Shown in pieces: positions 47,866 through 57,519 of a stretch of 64,000 bases of DNA; the stretch's first letter is position 1; each line of letters opens with the position of its first letter. The position numbers and the translations under genes are program-made. Below the pieces are notes generated by a model that saw only the letters and a program-made list of their open reading frames with translations, was not told the origin of the DNA and ran no database searches. The stretch is from NCBI RefSeq assembly GCF_900129635.1, contig NZ_FSRB01000001.1:5731501-5795500 (forward strand). The letters run 5' to 3'. This DNA is from Singulisphaera sp. GP187. Lineage in GTDB: Bacteria > Planctomycetota > Planctomycetia > Isosphaerales > Isosphaeraceae.

Positions 47866-48819
47866 ATGCGGAATGGACAAGAGCCGGTAGTTCGCCTTGA
47901 GACCCCGACGACTTGCTGCCGACGGGCTGGGTTCACGTTGATCGAGTTGTTGGTGGTGATCGCGATCATCGCGGTCTTGATTGCGTTATTGCTTCCCGCG
48001 GTGCAGGCGGCCCGTGAGGCAGCGCGACGGATTCAGTGCACGAATAACCTGAAGCAGCTCGGCCTGGCGTTGCACAACTATCATGATGTGCACGGGCGGT
48101 TCGCTCCCGGGTCGACCGGGGTCACGAATCCGGGCGGCTACCAGTATCGTCAGCCGTTCATCACGTCGCTCCTGCCGTTCGTCGAACAGGGCAATCTGAG
48201 CAACAGCTTCAACTACAACCTCTCGTTCCAGGAAAATCAGAACTCCACGACCCGCGCGTCCCGGGTGAACGTGTTTGACTGCCCGTCAGACCAGAAGGTC
48301 GTGTTCACGAACAACGGTGGCGGCGTGAGCGACGTCAAGGGAAACTACGGGGTCAACTGGGGCCAGAACACGTATTCCGACCCGATTTTACCCTCGCCTT
48401 TCGCCTTGAACTACGGGGCCTCCCTGGCCGAGTTGACTGATGGAACGAGCCAGACGTTTTTGATGTCCGAGTTGGTCCAGACGCCGCACCCGGCGGGCCA
48501 GCCTGTCGAGACGATCGACCGTCGCGGCCGGATCTGGAGCGAGCAACCCTCATCGCACCAGATTTCGACCCGACTCGCTCCCAACAGCCAGACGCCTGAC
48601 TATGGCGCGTGCTGGGTCGCGGTCAAGGCTCCGTGCAATCGCAACACCGGCGACGGCCCGAACCATTACATCGGCTCGCGGAGCGTTCACCCCGGCGGAG
48701 TCAACGTGCTCCTCGGCGACGGCTCGATCCGTTTCATCAAAGACTCGATCGCTCTGCCGACCTGGCGGGCCCTGAGCAGCCGGGCCGGCGGCGAAGTGAT
48801 CAGCGGAGACTCCCTCTAA
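47866..48819 (+). CDS. DUF1559 protein with prepilin-type N-terminus
   Basis: The 317-aa product carries a type IV prepilin-like leader and helix: [20 protein letters not shown], preceded by Gly as the cleavage site, then [20 protein letters not shown] and [15 protein letters not shown], the start of the DUF1559 domain. The end shows the family's H-x-GG-N-LLGDGS block ([20 protein letters not shown]). These planctomycete-specific proteins exist in dozens of copies per genome and are thought to be pseudopilins or surface proteins; their role is not established. The ATG at 47866 follows GGGGAG. The stop overlaps the lipoprotein start (TAATG). Confidence 0.92.
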   Translation: MRNGQEPVVRLETPTTCCRRAGFTLIELLVVIAIIAVLIALLLPAVQAAREAARRIQCTNNLKQLGLALHNYHDVHGRFAPGSTGVTNPGGYQYRQPFITSLLPFVEQGNLSNSFNYNLSFQENQNSTTRASRVNVFDCPSDQKVVFTNNGGGVSDVKGNYGVNWGQNTYSDPILPSPFALNYGASLAELTDGTSQTFLMSELVQTPHPAGQPVETIDRRGRIWSEQPSSHQISTRLAPNSQTPDYGACWVAVKAPCNRNTGDGPNHYIGSRSVHPGGVNVLLGDGSIRFIKDSIALPTWRALSSRAGGEVISGDSL

Positions 48820-49301
48820 TGCGTACCGAAACCAAGCAACGTGGTCGCTTGGGCATGGCCAACCTCGCCTGGGGTGTGGCGCTCGCCGTCTCGTGGGTCA
48901 TGGTCGGTTGCGGCGACGAGGGGCCGGCCCGGCAGCCCGTCTCCGGGGTCATCACGCTCGACGGTAAGCCGCTCCCCTCGGGTTCGGTCACGTTCGCCCC
49001 CCTGGACGGAGCGACGGCGGCCACCGCGGAGATCCGTGACGGTGCGTACTGCATCGGCCGTTCCGAGGGGCCGGCACCGGGGCGTTACCAGGTCGAGATC
49101 AACGCCGTGCAGCCGACCGGGAAACGGATCAAGCATCCCGACCTCCCTTCATCAACGATCGACGAGGTCCGGAACGTCATCCCGGTGAACTACAACGTCC
49201 GGACGCAACTCGCGATTGTGGTCACGTCGGACGGAGAAAACGCGTTTCCGTTCGACCTCACCACACCGCGGCGCGTGGCTTCACGAACCCGAGGCCGGTG
49301 A
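48819..49301 (+). CDS. Lipoprotein, carboxypeptidase-regulatory-like fold
   Basis: The 160-aa product has a lipoprotein signal ending VMVGCGDEG, with Cys as the lipidation site, and then a single beta-sandwich-like domain (VSGVITLDGKPLPSGSVTFA; PGRYQVEINAVQP; VIPVNYNVRTQLAIVVT) of the transthyretin/carboxypeptidase-regulatory type. Such lipoproteins commonly follow DUF1559 genes in planctomycetes. Its ATG overlaps the DUF1559 stop, so the two are translationally coupled and probably act together at the cell envelope. A strong terminator follows. Confidence 0.85.
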   Translation: MRTETKQRGRLGMANLAWGVALAVSWVMVGCGDEGPARQPVSGVITLDGKPLPSGSVTFAPLDGATAATAEIRDGAYCIGRSEGPAPGRYQVEINAVQPTGKRIKHPDLPSSTIDEVRNVIPVNYNVRTQLAIVVTSDGENAFPFDLTTPRRVASRTRGR

Positions 49302-49363
49302 GCGAGGCCGTTTCGGCGGCCTGGGCCTGGGCAATGGCTCGGCGATCGATCGTGCGGGATGGG

Positions 49364-49395
49364 GAGAGGGCATTCGATGCCCTCTCTTTTTTTTT
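49364..49395 (+). terminator. Intrinsic terminator of the DUF1559-lipoprotein operon
   Basis: GAGAGGGCAT TCG ATGCCCTCTC is a perfect 10-bp stem followed by nine T residues. It ends the plus-strand operon and lies 7 bases before the stop of the convergent gene. Confidence 0.9.
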
Positions 49396-49402
49396 GTGGG
49401 AG

Positions 49403-49882
49403 CTACTCGACGCGCCGGGCCACTCTTCGCAAGGCGGCGAAGGTGTGATCCAGGAAGGCCTCAACGAGTGGCCCGAGGCGCGGGGCTCGCGAGGCGCGAG
49501 CGCCGGTGACGACGAGGGTGGCCGTCTCGAACACGCTGAGCCATGCGACGACTTCCGCGGGCGTCGTGAATCCGGGGCTGATGGTGAGGAACGGCTTGGC
49601 CAGTTCGCGGCATGCGGCGAAGGTGTCCGCAGCCTCGGGGGAGTCCGGGTCGCCGAACCAGAAGAGGCCGTCGGCCCGGCGGAGATTGGCGCGGATCCGC
49701 CGGGCGTCATCCATGGGGAACTCGATCGCCCCATAGAGCGCCCCCACCCGCGGAGCGGGCCCGTCCTCGGTCAGAAACCCGCGCGGCATGTAGCCCGCCG
49801 TCACAATCCCGGCCCGGCGTGCCGCCACCCAGGCGGCCTGCTCCGCCCCTGTCTGTCCGCCCGTGACGACTTTTTGGATCAT
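49403..49882 (-). CDS. Putative molybdenum-carrier / SLOG-fold protein
   Basis: The 159-aa product has the glycine loop VVTGGQTGAEQAAWVAA and GYMPRGFLTEDGPAP that mark the putative molybdenum carrier family, a branch of the SLOG/lysine-decarboxylase-like Rossmann fold; the later LVVTGARASRAPRLG fits the family's final strand. The molybdenum link is from one characterised relative; most members may bind nucleotide-like ligands. It lies 66 bases downstream of the diacylglycerol kinase gene and may be the last gene of the minus-strand run starting at 53309. Confidence 0.8.
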   Translation of the reverse strand: MIQKVVTGGQTGAEQAAWVAARRAGIVTAGYMPRGFLTEDGPAPRVGALYGAIEFPMDDARRIRANLRRADGLFWFGDPDSPEAADTFAACRELAKPFLTISPGFTTPAEVVAWLSVFETATLVVTGARASRAPRLGPLVEAFLDHTFAALRRVARRVE

Positions 49883-49948
49883 GCCAACCTCGGATTCAGA
49901 CTCAGATTCGTTCGCAAGCGAGGGGCGAGGATTAAAGAGCCGGCGGAC

Positions 49949-50896
49949 TTATTGGTCGCTCCCCGCGGTCCGCGGCACGATCACGTGGAGGGCGTGCGGG
50001 ACGACCGTCACCGTGACCGGGGTCTCACCGATGATTTCGCCGTCGGCCTGCACGGGCAAGGGACGCTTGGTGGTGGCGATGACGACGTGCTGCTGGGCGG
50101 TCAGGTAGCGGACGTTGGCGTCCTGCTTGTGCTGGCCGAGGACCACATGCCAGGACAGGGTGACGTAGTTCCAGAACGAGCGGGCGCGGACGATGCAGAC
50201 GTCGACCCGGCCATCGTCGGGTCGGATGTCGGGTCCCCAGCGGAACGGTGGCTGGCCGAGGATCCCGCTGTTCGCCACGACAACCTGCGAGGCCCGCGAC
50301 CGAACGGATTGCCCGTCACTCTCGATCAGGAACCGCCGCGGCTGGAACCCGAGCAACCGGGTGAAGGCGGTCCAGAGGTATGCGGTGCGTCCGAACCGGC
50401 GCTTGGACTCGCGATCGGTGTCGCGGATCATCATCGCGTCGATGCCGACGCCGACCTGGGTGAAGTAGCACTGGTCTTCCACCTTCATGGCGTCGATCGC
50501 CGTGACGGTGTGCGCTCCGGCCAGGAGCTGGCAGGCCCCTTTGAGGTCGATCGGGATGCCGAGCTCGCGCGCCAGGACGTTCGCCGTGCCGAGCGGGAGG
50601 ATCCCGAGCGGCGTCTCCGACCCAACCAGGCCGTTGGCAACCGCCGAGACGGTCCCATCTCCGCCGCCCGCGACGATCAGGTCATAGCCCTCCTGCTCCG
50701 CGGCCTCGCGGACCCGCGTCGCAATCGCCTCGCCGGGGGCGGTCTCGTGGATCGTGTAGGGAGCCTCGGCCCCCTCGCCGCTATTGGAAAATGCTTCCGC
50801 CAAAGCCTGGCGCACGGCCGCTGCCGCGCCCTGGCCGGCGACCGGGTTGAGGATCACGAAGGCACGTTGCGAACGGGGGGGAGCGATGTTGGCCAA
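49949..50896 (-). CDS. Diacylglycerol kinase family lipid kinase
   Basis: The 315-aa product has the DAGK catalytic layout: AFVILNPVAGQGAAAAVRQA at the N-terminus, LIVAGGGDGTVSAVANGLVG with the GGGDGT loop, PLGILPLGTANVLARELGIP, and a C-terminal beta-sandwich (PFRWGPDIRPDDGRVDVCIV; PLPVQADGEII). It resembles the soluble YegS/DgkB type that phosphorylates diacylglycerol or related lipids. It starts 20 bases after the SCO1 stop, so it is probably cotranscribed with it. Confidence 0.9.
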   Translation of the reverse strand: MANIAPPRSQRAFVILNPVAGQGAAAAVRQALAEAFSNSGEGAEAPYTIHETAPGEAIATRVREAAEQEGYDLIVAGGGDGTVSAVANGLVGSETPLGILPLGTANVLARELGIPIDLKGACQLLAGAHTVTAIDAMKVEDQCYFTQVGVGIDAMMIRDTDRESKRRFGRTAYLWTAFTRLLGFQPRRFLIESDGQSVRSRASQVVVANSGILGQPPFRWGPDIRPDDGRVDVCIVRARSFWNYVTLSWHVVLGQHKQDANVRYLTAQQHVVIATTKRPLPVQADGEIIGETPVTVTVVPHALHVIVPRTAGSDQ

Positions 50897-50916
50897 CGGA
50901 TCAGTCCTCGGGCCTG

Positions 50917-51543
50917 TCAGCGGTTCGCCGATTCGGCGAGCACGGTTTGGACGTCATGCAACACGGACGCCGGCTTGAGGAATTCGAGGTTGTAGATCTC
51001 CCGCTGCCGACCTTGAGGATCGATCAGGAAGATCCGCGAAGGGTGGTCCAGTGTACCCGAGGGGCCGATCTTCGCCCACATCCCCCAGGCGGCCACCACT
51101 TTGGCCACCCGGTCCGGGGGGCCGGTCAAGAAGTGCCAGGCGACCGGGTCCGCGTTGTAGTTCCGGGCGTAGGCGGCGAGGGCCTCGGGCGTATCGCGTT
51201 CGGGGTCGAGGCTGATCGAGACGAACTCGACCTGCGTCGACCAGAGCCCCGCCTCCTTGAGCGCTCGCTGGACGCGAGTCAGGTTGAACGTCGTGGCCGG
51301 GCAACTGCCGGTGCACGTCGTGTAGACGAAGCTGACGACCACTGCCTTGCCCCGCAGGTCGGCCAAGACAAACGGCTTTCCCGCCGCATCGGTCAAGGCG
51401 ACCGAAGGCGCCGGGCCGATGTCGGCGAGTACGCTCTGATGCCGCGTCTCCTGCTTCGCGGTATTTTCTGCCCCGAGGAGTGGAGCCGCGAAAACGAAGG
51501 CCAGGAGCAAGGTTGGGGTCGTTCGGTTTTGAAGCCTCCTCAT
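50917..51543 (-). CDS. SCO1/SenC-type copper chaperone
   Basis: The 208-aa product has a signal peptide (RTTPTLLLAFVFAAPLLGA) and a thioredoxin fold with the copper-binding CxxxC (VYTTCTGSCPATTFNLTRV) and the distant His in LDHPSRIFLIDPQG. SCO proteins insert copper into cytochrome oxidase CuA or other copper enzymes. The gene follows the methanethiol oxidase gene by 51 bases. SCO1-like genes are reported next to mtoX in other bacteria, where the oxidase is copper-dependent, so delivery of copper to that enzyme is the likeliest role. AAGGAG precedes the ATG at 51543. Confidence 0.9.
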   Translation of the reverse strand: MRRLQNRTTPTLLLAFVFAAPLLGAENTAKQETRHQSVLADIGPAPSVALTDAAGKPFVLADLRGKAVVVSFVYTTCTGSCPATTFNLTRVQRALKEAGLWSTQVEFVSISLDPERDTPEALAAYARNYNADPVAWHFLTGPPDRVAKVVAAWGMWAKIGPSGTLDHPSRIFLIDPQGRQREIYNLEFLKPASVLHDVQTVLAESANR

Positions 51544-51594
51544 CGTCTCGATCTCCTTGGCGGTTTCGTTTCGGCTGCGATTCAAGGGATCCTG

Positions 51595-52794
51595 TCAGTT
51601 CAACAGCATGTCGTGGCTCCGCGCCGGTCCGGTGGGGAGCGTGTTCAGGTCGATGTTGAAGAATGGGTCGACCTTCATGCCGTCGGGGCCGATGTGGACG
51701 AGCCGGACGTAGAACCGGCCGGCGTGGTCCAGGGTGGAGAGCAGCGAGTTGGTCACGTACATCCGCTTGCCGTCGCCGGTCAGGTGCATCATGTTGGGCT
51801 GAACGACCGGGGAGACGGTGCTGAAGAGCTTGGGTTGGTCGGGGTCGGTGACGTCCCACTGCTGGATCAGGTTGTCGCCGAAGCAGCTCACGAACAGGTA
51901 GCGGTCGTCGGGGCTCTGCCGCAGGTCGACGGGAAACGCCCCGGTCTGGGCGACCTTTTTGAACTCGTAGGGGCCGTCGGACCGGCCCCGAAAGAGCCAG
52001 ATCGAGTTGTCGAGCGCGCAGTTGGTGAACCCGTAATTGTTCTCAGGCTTCAAGCTCCAGCGCACCTCCAGGGGGGCGAGCCCTGTTTTGCCGACTTGCA
52101 GCGGCTTGCGCTCCTTGAAGTCCCAGACGACCATCTCGCTGCCGAAGTCTTTCATGTCCATCTGCGCCAGCGGTTTCTTGTAGTTACGCCGCGGGGTGAA
52201 GCTGCTCGAGACCATTCGGTTCAGGCCGGGCTTGATCGCCACGTCGTAGCCGTACGGAGCCTCCTTGGGGTTCTCGATCCGGCGGATGAATTTGCCGTCG
52301 TTGGTGAACTCGGCCATGCCGGCGGGAAGCCCTCCGTCGGCCGCTCCCAGGAAGTTGACCAGCATCCGGCCCGGCAGGGCGTAGTACGTGTGCGGACCCG
52401 ACAGGCCGGTCTGCTGGGAAACGGCTTCGAGCACCGTCTCGATCCTCGGCTTCGCCGGGTCGGTGGCGACGTCGATGATCCAGACCCGGCTCGAGAGCAA
52501 GCCTCCCGCCCAGATCCGGGTGCGGTCGTCGGTGAACCCCCAGTGATGGGTCTCGTTCCCCTTGGTGCCGAGGTCCAGGGTGTGGATCAGCGTCCCGTAG
52601 GCGGAACTGTCAGGGTTGACGTCGATCACGGCGACGAAGTCATTGTCCTTTGCGTCCGCGTCCACGCAGAAAACGTAAAGAAACTTCTCGGGGCGATCGA
52701 GTCGCTTTACGAACGGCGAGAGGCACGTCTCGGCCGACGCTAACGTCGGTGTGAGCAGGGCGGTCATCAGGAAGAGGGCACGCGTTCCTGGCAT
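51595..52794 (-). CDS. mtoX: Methanethiol oxidase (SBP56 / selenium-binding protein family), periplasmic
   Basis: The 399-aa product has a signal peptide (RALFLMTALLTPTLASA) and the SBP56 seven-bladed propeller pattern: KFLYVFCVDADAKDNDFVAV, YGTLIHTLDLGTKGNETHHW with the conserved His pair, LSGPHTYYALPGRMLVNFLG, GYDVAIKPGLNRMVSSSFTP, and FVSCFGDNLIQQWDVTDPDQ. Bacterial members have been shown to be copper-dependent methanethiol oxidases making formaldehyde, sulfide and peroxide. The adjacent SCO1-like gene fits copper loading. A MauG gene, also reported in such clusters, is not present here. GAAGGAG precedes the ATG. Confidence 0.85.
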   Translation of the reverse strand: MPGTRALFLMTALLTPTLASAETCLSPFVKRLDRPEKFLYVFCVDADAKDNDFVAVIDVNPDSSAYGTLIHTLDLGTKGNETHHWGFTDDRTRIWAGGLLSSRVWIIDVATDPAKPRIETVLEAVSQQTGLSGPHTYYALPGRMLVNFLGAADGGLPAGMAEFTNDGKFIRRIENPKEAPYGYDVAIKPGLNRMVSSSFTPRRNYKKPLAQMDMKDFGSEMVVWDFKERKPLQVGKTGLAPLEVRWSLKPENNYGFTNCALDNSIWLFRGRSDGPYEFKKVAQTGAFPVDLRQSPDDRYLFVSCFGDNLIQQWDVTDPDQPKLFSTVSPVVQPNMMHLTGDGKRMYVTNSLLSTLDHAGRFYVRLVHIGPDGMKVDPFFNIDLNTLPTGPARSHDMLLN

Positions 52795-52871
52795 CGGACA
52801 CTCCTTCACGCGGGACCAGAGCCGGTTGGACACGGACACGCGCCCTGACCTGACCCGATCTGGCAAGGAGG

Positions 52872-53309
52872 TCAAGGGGCGTGATGGATCGCTTCTTGGT
52901 TGGTTGCGACGGTTTGCCGCCAGGGCCAGCGGGGCGGGCCCAGGAGAAAGGCACCCGCGACGGCCAGGCCGAACAGGGTGTAAGCCACGGTGAACACCCA
53001 CGGCTCCGCCTCGAAGAAGATCAGGTGGTGCGCCCAGTAGCCGATGAACGCCCCCGGGTAAGTTTGCTGCCCTGCCTGCCGCCGCAAGTGGTTCTCGAGG
53101 ATCGTCAGCGGGCACATCATCCCGGCCAGCGTTTGCGCGGTGACGACGGCGATGGCGGCCAGGTGCAGGGTCCGGAACCAGAAGTTCCGCACCCAGGTCC
53201 AACCTAACACGAGGCCGACCACAATCGCTACCATCCCGAACACGACGAAGGCCACGAAGCAGGCGTGAAAGACGACGACAAGGTCGGCCAGAATACGCGC
53301 CCAGGGCAT
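52872..53309 (-). CDS. DUF2784 membrane protein
   Basis: The 145-aa product has four hydrophobic helices and the DUF2784 pattern: ILADLVVVFHACFVAFVVFG, a Trp-rich turn WTWVRNFWFRTLHLAAI, the C-x2-3 element MMCPLTILENHLRRQAG, and YPGAFIGYWAHHLIFFEAEP. The function is unknown. It lies 77 bases upstream of mtoX in the same direction and probably leads the transcript. Confidence 0.88.
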   Translation of the reverse strand: MPWARILADLVVVFHACFVAFVVFGMVAIVVGLVLGWTWVRNFWFRTLHLAAIAVVTAQTLAGMMCPLTILENHLRRQAGQQTYPGAFIGYWAHHLIFFEAEPWVFTVAYTLFGLAVAGAFLLGPPRWPWRQTVATNQEAIHHAP

Positions 53310-53462
53310 GGATGATCCTCCGTTGAAGCTTCCCGTCGGTGAGAGTCCCTTCTCATGACCCTGCGGATTGGCGCGGTGACCGTGCCAATTGTTCGCCCGA
53401 AGCGGCCGATTGTGAAGACGCGACGGGCCTTGGCAATTCGGCCAAGGGCCCGGAAATTCGGG

Positions 53463-54656
53463 TCAGAGCTCGGAGGCGCCGGCGGCGGCGTGGCAGATGT
53501 GGACGTCGGGAACGATGGCCGTTCGTTTTGTGTAGTGGTGACGGACCGCCTCGGCGAAGTCGTCGGCTTGCGCCGCGTCGACGAGGTTGACCGTGCAGCC
53601 CGCCCAGCCCGCGCCCGAGAGCTTGCCGCCGAGATAGCCGGGGGCCTCCTCGGCCGATTCGATCAGGGCTTCGAGGTACGACGAGCTGTTGCCGAAGTCG
53701 TCACGGCTCGAGGAGTGCGAATCCGACATCAGTTCGCCGAGCCGCGCGGAATCGCCGGCGCGGAGCGCCTCGGCCCCTTGCTGGACCCGTTCGTTCTCGG
53801 TCAGGACGTGGCGGGCGCGGATCCGGCCGATCGTGTCGAGCTGGCTCCAGGCCTCTTCGAGTTCATCGACGGTCAGGTCGCGGAGCCAGGTGACGGCCTC
53901 GGTGCCCCGCTTGGCCTGGAAGAAGGAGACGACCCGCTCGCACTCGGCGCGGCGCTGGTTGTACATGCCGTCGGCCAGCCGCCGCGAGGTCTTCGAGTCG
54001 CAGATGACGATCGCGGGCGGTGGGGTCCCGAGCGAAAGCCGCTCGTATTCGAGGCTGCGGCAGTCGAGGCTCAAGGCCATGTCCGCGCGGCCGAAGAGGA
54101 CGGAGAACTGGTCGAGGAGCCCCGACTGAACCCCGACGAACTCGTTTTCGCCACGGCGGAGCAGTTTGGCAAGCGCCATCCGCGCGGGGTCGTCGAGGTC
54201 GGTCGCTTGCCCGGCGACTCCGGCCTTCAACAGGAAGAGGGCAAGGGCTGCTTGCAGGCTCGCCGAGCTGGACAGGCCCGCCCCCAAGGGGACGTCGCCG
54301 GCGATCGCGGCCTGAAAGCCTCCTTGCAACGGCCCGTGGGTTTCGCGGAGCGCCCAGACCACGCCTCGAACGTAGCGGCCCCAGGTTCCCGGCTCTCCCG
54401 GTTCGAGGGCCTCGAGGTCGAACCGGTCCGGGTCGGCGAACCCGGTCGAGTGGACTTGCCCCTCGCGTTCGGGGGTGGGGCGGCCGGCGATGACCGTGCC
54501 GCGGTCGATGGCCGTGGCCAGGACCAGGCCGCCATTGTAGTCGGTGTGGTTGCCCAGCAGTTCGACCCGGCCGGGGGCCTGGGCCAGAATGGTCGGCTCG
54601 AGGCCAAACGCTTGAGTGTACGCAGCGCGTGCGGCCTCTAATAACGGCGACGGCAT
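53463..54656 (-). CDS. galK: Galactokinase
   Basis: The 397-aa product is a GHMP kinase of the galactokinase type: the N-terminal signature APGRVELLGNHTDYNGG (usually GRVNLIGEHTDYN, so Asn and Glu are replaced), the ATP loop GDVPLGAGLSSSASLQAALA, CGLLDQ-type catalytic Asp in FVGVQSGLLDQFSVLFG, and the C-terminal GGKLSGAGWAGCTVNLVD. It phosphorylates galactose at C1 in the Leloir pathway, although the Glu-to-Asn change in the signature leaves the exact sugar open. No galT or galE is adjacent. Confidence 0.9.
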   Translation of the reverse strand: MPSPLLEAARAAYTQAFGLEPTILAQAPGRVELLGNHTDYNGGLVLATAIDRGTVIAGRPTPEREGQVHSTGFADPDRFDLEALEPGEPGTWGRYVRGVVWALRETHGPLQGGFQAAIAGDVPLGAGLSSSASLQAALALFLLKAGVAGQATDLDDPARMALAKLLRRGENEFVGVQSGLLDQFSVLFGRADMALSLDCRSLEYERLSLGTPPPAIVICDSKTSRRLADGMYNQRRAECERVVSFFQAKRGTEAVTWLRDLTVDELEEAWSQLDTIGRIRARHVLTENERVQQGAEALRAGDSARLGELMSDSHSSSRDDFGNSSSYLEALIESAEEAPGYLGGKLSGAGWAGCTVNLVDAAQADDFAEAVRHHYTKRTAIVPDVHICHAAAGASEL

Positions 54657-54682
54657 GGAAAGCCTACGTCCAGGAAAATAAT

Positions 54683-54722
54683 TAAAAAGCGAAGCCCGTC
54701 TTCCCGGGAGAAAACGGGCTTC
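54683..54722 (-). terminator. Intrinsic terminator of metK
   Basis: On the minus strand GAAGCCCGT pairs with ACGGGCTTC, followed by GC and TTTTTAATTATTTT. It lies 37 bases after the metK stop. Confidence 0.9.
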
Positions 54723-54759
54723 GGTCGGAAATGTGGAGGATCCGTTCGATCCGATTGGC

Positions 54760-55941
54760 TTAGGCGGTCACCAGGGCGCTGATCGCCTTGCGGAGGACGT
54801 CGGCCTTGTCGGTGCGCTCCCAGGTGAACTCGGCTTCCGAGCGTCCGAAGTGGCCGCCGCTGGCGGTCTTCTGGTAGATCGGGCGGCGGAGGTCGAGGTG
54901 CTTGATGATGCCCGACGGGGTCAGCGGGAAGGTCTTGCGAACCAGGTCGGCGATCTGGGCGTCGGCGATCTGGCCGGTGCCGAAGGTGTCGACATGGACG
55001 CTGACCGGCTCGGAGACGCCGATGGCGTAGGCGAACTGGATTTCGCAGCGGTCGGCCAGGCCGGCGGCCACCACGTTCTTGGCGACGTAGCGGGCCATGT
55101 AGGCGGCCGAGCGGTCGACCTTTGTGGGATCCTTGCCGCTGAACGCACCACCGCCGTGGCGACCCGCGCCTCCGTAGGTGTCGACGATGATCTTACGACC
55201 CGTCACGCCCGCGTCACCGCAGGGGCCACCCACGACGAACCGGCCGGTCGGGTTGATGTAGTACTTGGTCTCGGCGTCGACCATGTCCTTGGGCAGCACG
55301 GGCAGGATCACCTGCTCCTTGATGACCTTGCGGATCTCTTCGATCGGCGTCTCATCGGTCTGCGTCGAGACGACCACCGCGTCGATCCGGACCGGCTTGC
55401 CGTCGACGTACTCGACGGTGACCTGGCTCTTGCTGTCGGGGCGGAGCCACTTGATCGTGCCGTTCTTGCGGAGCTCGGTGATCCGGTTGATGATCCGGTG
55501 CGCCAGGGCAATCGGCATCGGCATCAGTTCGGGCGTTTCGTTGGCGGCGTAGCCGAACATCAGGCCCTGGTCGCCCGCGCCGATGTCCTTGCCCTTCTCG
55601 GCGTCGTCGTTGACCCCCTGGGCGATGTCGGGCGATTGCTTGCCCAAGGCCACCATCACCGCGCAGGTCTTGGCGTCGAAGCCCATCTCGCTCGAGGTGT
55701 AACCCACCTCTTCGACGACTTGCCGGACCACACTGGCGTAGTCGACCGACGCCGTGGTCGTGATCTCGCCCGCCACAACCACCAGCCCGGTCGTCAGCAA
55801 AGTCTCACACGCCACCCGCGCATACGGATCCTGCTTGAAGATCGCGTCGAGGATGCCGTCGGAGATCTGATCGGCCATCTTATCGGGATGGCCCATCGAG
55901 ACCGACTCGCTCGTGAACAGATAACGCTCTTGTTGGGGCAC
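54760..55941 (-). CDS. metK: S-adenosylmethionine synthase
   Basis: The 393-aa product is canonical Met[60 protein letters not shown], and [20 protein letters not shown] near the middle of the C-terminal half, with [20 protein letters not shown] just before it. It makes S-adenosylmethionine from methionine and ATP. A promoter lies about 110 bases upstream, and no SAM riboswitch was recognised in the leader. It is monocistronic, with its own terminator. Confidence 0.97.
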   Translation of the reverse strand: MPQQERYLFTSESVSMGHPDKMADQISDGILDAIFKQDPYARVACETLLTTGLVVVAGEITTTASVDYASVVRQVVEEVGYTSSEMGFDAKTCAVMVALGKQSPDIAQGVNDDAEKGKDIGAGDQGLMFGYAANETPELMPMPIALAHRIINRITELRKNGTIKWLRPDSKSQVTVEYVDGKPVRIDAVVVSTQTDETPIEEIRKVIKEQVILPVLPKDMVDAETKYYINPTGRFVVGGPCGDAGVTGRKIIVDTYGGAGRHGGGAFSGKDPTKVDRSAAYMARYVAKNVVAAGLADRCEIQFAYAIGVSEPVSVHVDTFGTGQIADAQIADLVRKTFPLTPSGIIKHLDLRRPIYQKTASGGHFGRSEAEFTWERTDKADVLRKAISALVTA

Positions 55942-56048
55942 GGAAATGTCTCTCCTGCAACCTCATAAGGTGGAATGGCGGCGGCGGGTAGGTTGGCATC
56001 CTCCGCCTGGAGATCCTGGCGTTCCTTGCCAAGGGTGTTTGCGTGATA

Positions 56049-56078
56049 AGTCTATCAGGGCCATGGGGAATATGTAAA
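56049..56078 (-). promoter_or_regulatory. Promoter of metK
   Basis: On the minus strand TTTACA (56078-56073) is followed after 18 bases by TAGACT (56054-56049). The leader is about 100 nt. The rest of 55942-56250 holds no gene. Confidence 0.55.
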
Positions 56079-56250
56079 GGTGGCCCGGATGGCCGGGTCG
56101 TGCGGACTGGCTGATGGTGAGCCTCGTCACCAAAGCCGCCCTCGCTATCGAAAACAAGTGGGGGGGAGTCAGAATGCTTCCCCCTCCCGCTACTTTTTTT
56201 CGATCGACTCGAAGTTCCGTCGCATCCGCGATTTGAGGTCGCGGCTCAGC

Positions 56251-57300
56251 TCAGAACGAGTCGGAGCTGATGGTTTCACCACCGTCGCGGGTGCCGAGTG
56301 CCCACCAGGTCACCTGCGAGATCGAGTCTTTGACGAACCGGACGCTGCCGTCGCCGAGCAGGGAATTGACGCCGCCGGAGTGATTGCTCGACGCCTTGGT
56401 GAAGTGGGCGTTGCCCGCCGTGTCGCAGCAGTCCAGTCGGCAGTAATTCCAGCCGTTCTGCTTGGAGTTGGGGGTCACGATGGTGTTGAACATCGTGTAT
56501 CCCTCGATCCCGTTCGCCCAGTAACGGCCGCGATCGACGCCGATGGTCGCGGTCGTACCGGCCTGCCACGCGGTGTTACACGCGGTCAGCGCCGTCTGGA
56601 TCGCGGCCGGGTTCGTGCTAGCGCTGATCATTTGCTGGATCGTCCCGGTGTCGCCGCCGGCGTTGCCGACTCCGTTGCCCGGCTTGCGCATTCCATCGCT
56701 GCTAGCATCGCTCGCCAGGGCCTCGGAGAAGGCGATGGTGTTGCTGCTCCCATCCGTGATGCTCTCGATCCCGTAGCTCATCCGGAACGTGAACATCCCC
56801 GAGCTTCCGGTCTTGTTATTCGCGGGGGTGGTGCCCATTGAGCCATGGTAGCTGTTGAGGTTGACCTGGCCCGCGTTGCCGTCGGACGGGCAAAGAAACG
56901 TGGCGATCTTGGAGTTGCTCGCCGTGGAGTTGATCGGACCGGCGGCTGAACCCGTCGCCGCACTACGGCAACCGTAGTTGAAGTTGATCGCGTTGTAGAG
57001 GGCCATTTGCTCCATCGCGGGCAGCATCAGGGCCTGCGCTCCCCAATTGTTCCAGGGCGATTGGGTGGTCGGGGTATCGGCCGCGAGCGACGCTCCCAAC
57101 GGGAAGACATTGTTGGTCGACAAATAATTGTGCATGGCCAACCCAAGCTGCTTCAGGTTGTTCGTGCACTGCGAACGACGGGCCGCCTCGCGCGCCGCCT
57201 GCACGGCCGGCAACAGCAAGGCGATCAGGACGGCGATGATCGCGATCACCACCAACAGCTCGATCAGCGTGAATCCCCGCTTAAGGCTTCGATTCGTCAT
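56251..57300 (-). CDS. DUF1559 protein with prepilin-type N-terminus
   Basis: The 349-aa product opens [20 protein letters not shown], with the prepilin cleavage Gly and a long hydrophobic helix, then [20 protein letters not shown], and ends with the DUF1559 block [20 protein letters not shown] and [11 protein letters not shown]. The start at 57300 is chosen because it gives the typical short basic leader and has GAGGAT upstream. It is a second member of the family in this window, about 9 kb from the first, and lies 219 bases downstream of a small lipoprotein gene on the same strand. Confidence 0.92.
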   Translation of the reverse strand: MTNRSLKRGFTLIELLVVIAIIAVLIALLLPAVQAAREAARRSQCTNNLKQLGLAMHNYLSTNNVFPLGASLAADTPTTQSPWNNWGAQALMLPAMEQMALYNAINFNYGCRSAATGSAAGPINSTASNSKIATFLCPSDGNAGQVNLNSYHGSMGTTPANNKTGSSGMFTFRMSYGIESITDGSSNTIAFSEALASDASSDGMRKPGNGVGNAGGDTGTIQQMISASTNPAAIQTALTACNTAWQAGTTATIGVDRGRYWANGIEGYTMFNTIVTPNSKQNGWNYCRLDCCDTAGNAHFTKASSNHSGGVNSLLGDGSVRFVKDSISQVTWWALGTRDGGETISSDSF

Positions 57301-57519
57301 GCTTGAGATCCTCGGTTGAATTAGAAAAAATGAACATCTCGACGATCGATAGATCGTCAAGCGGGCCCTTTGGCGGGCCGTCTGCCCTTGAATTCTCAAA
57401 GGCCATGGCAGGGCCTTCGGACGCGGATCGAGTCCGGTCCGGTCCTGGAAGAGCAGTGATTCCGATGAAGCGGGCGGTCGAGGATTGCCCGGGTGGGTGC
57501 GAGGCTCGGCGCGGGGGCC

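Noticed and set aside
55942-56250. Possible SAM riboswitch upstream of metK
   Set aside because: No SAM-I, SAM-II or SAM-IV core elements could be matched; only an ordinary promoter was found.
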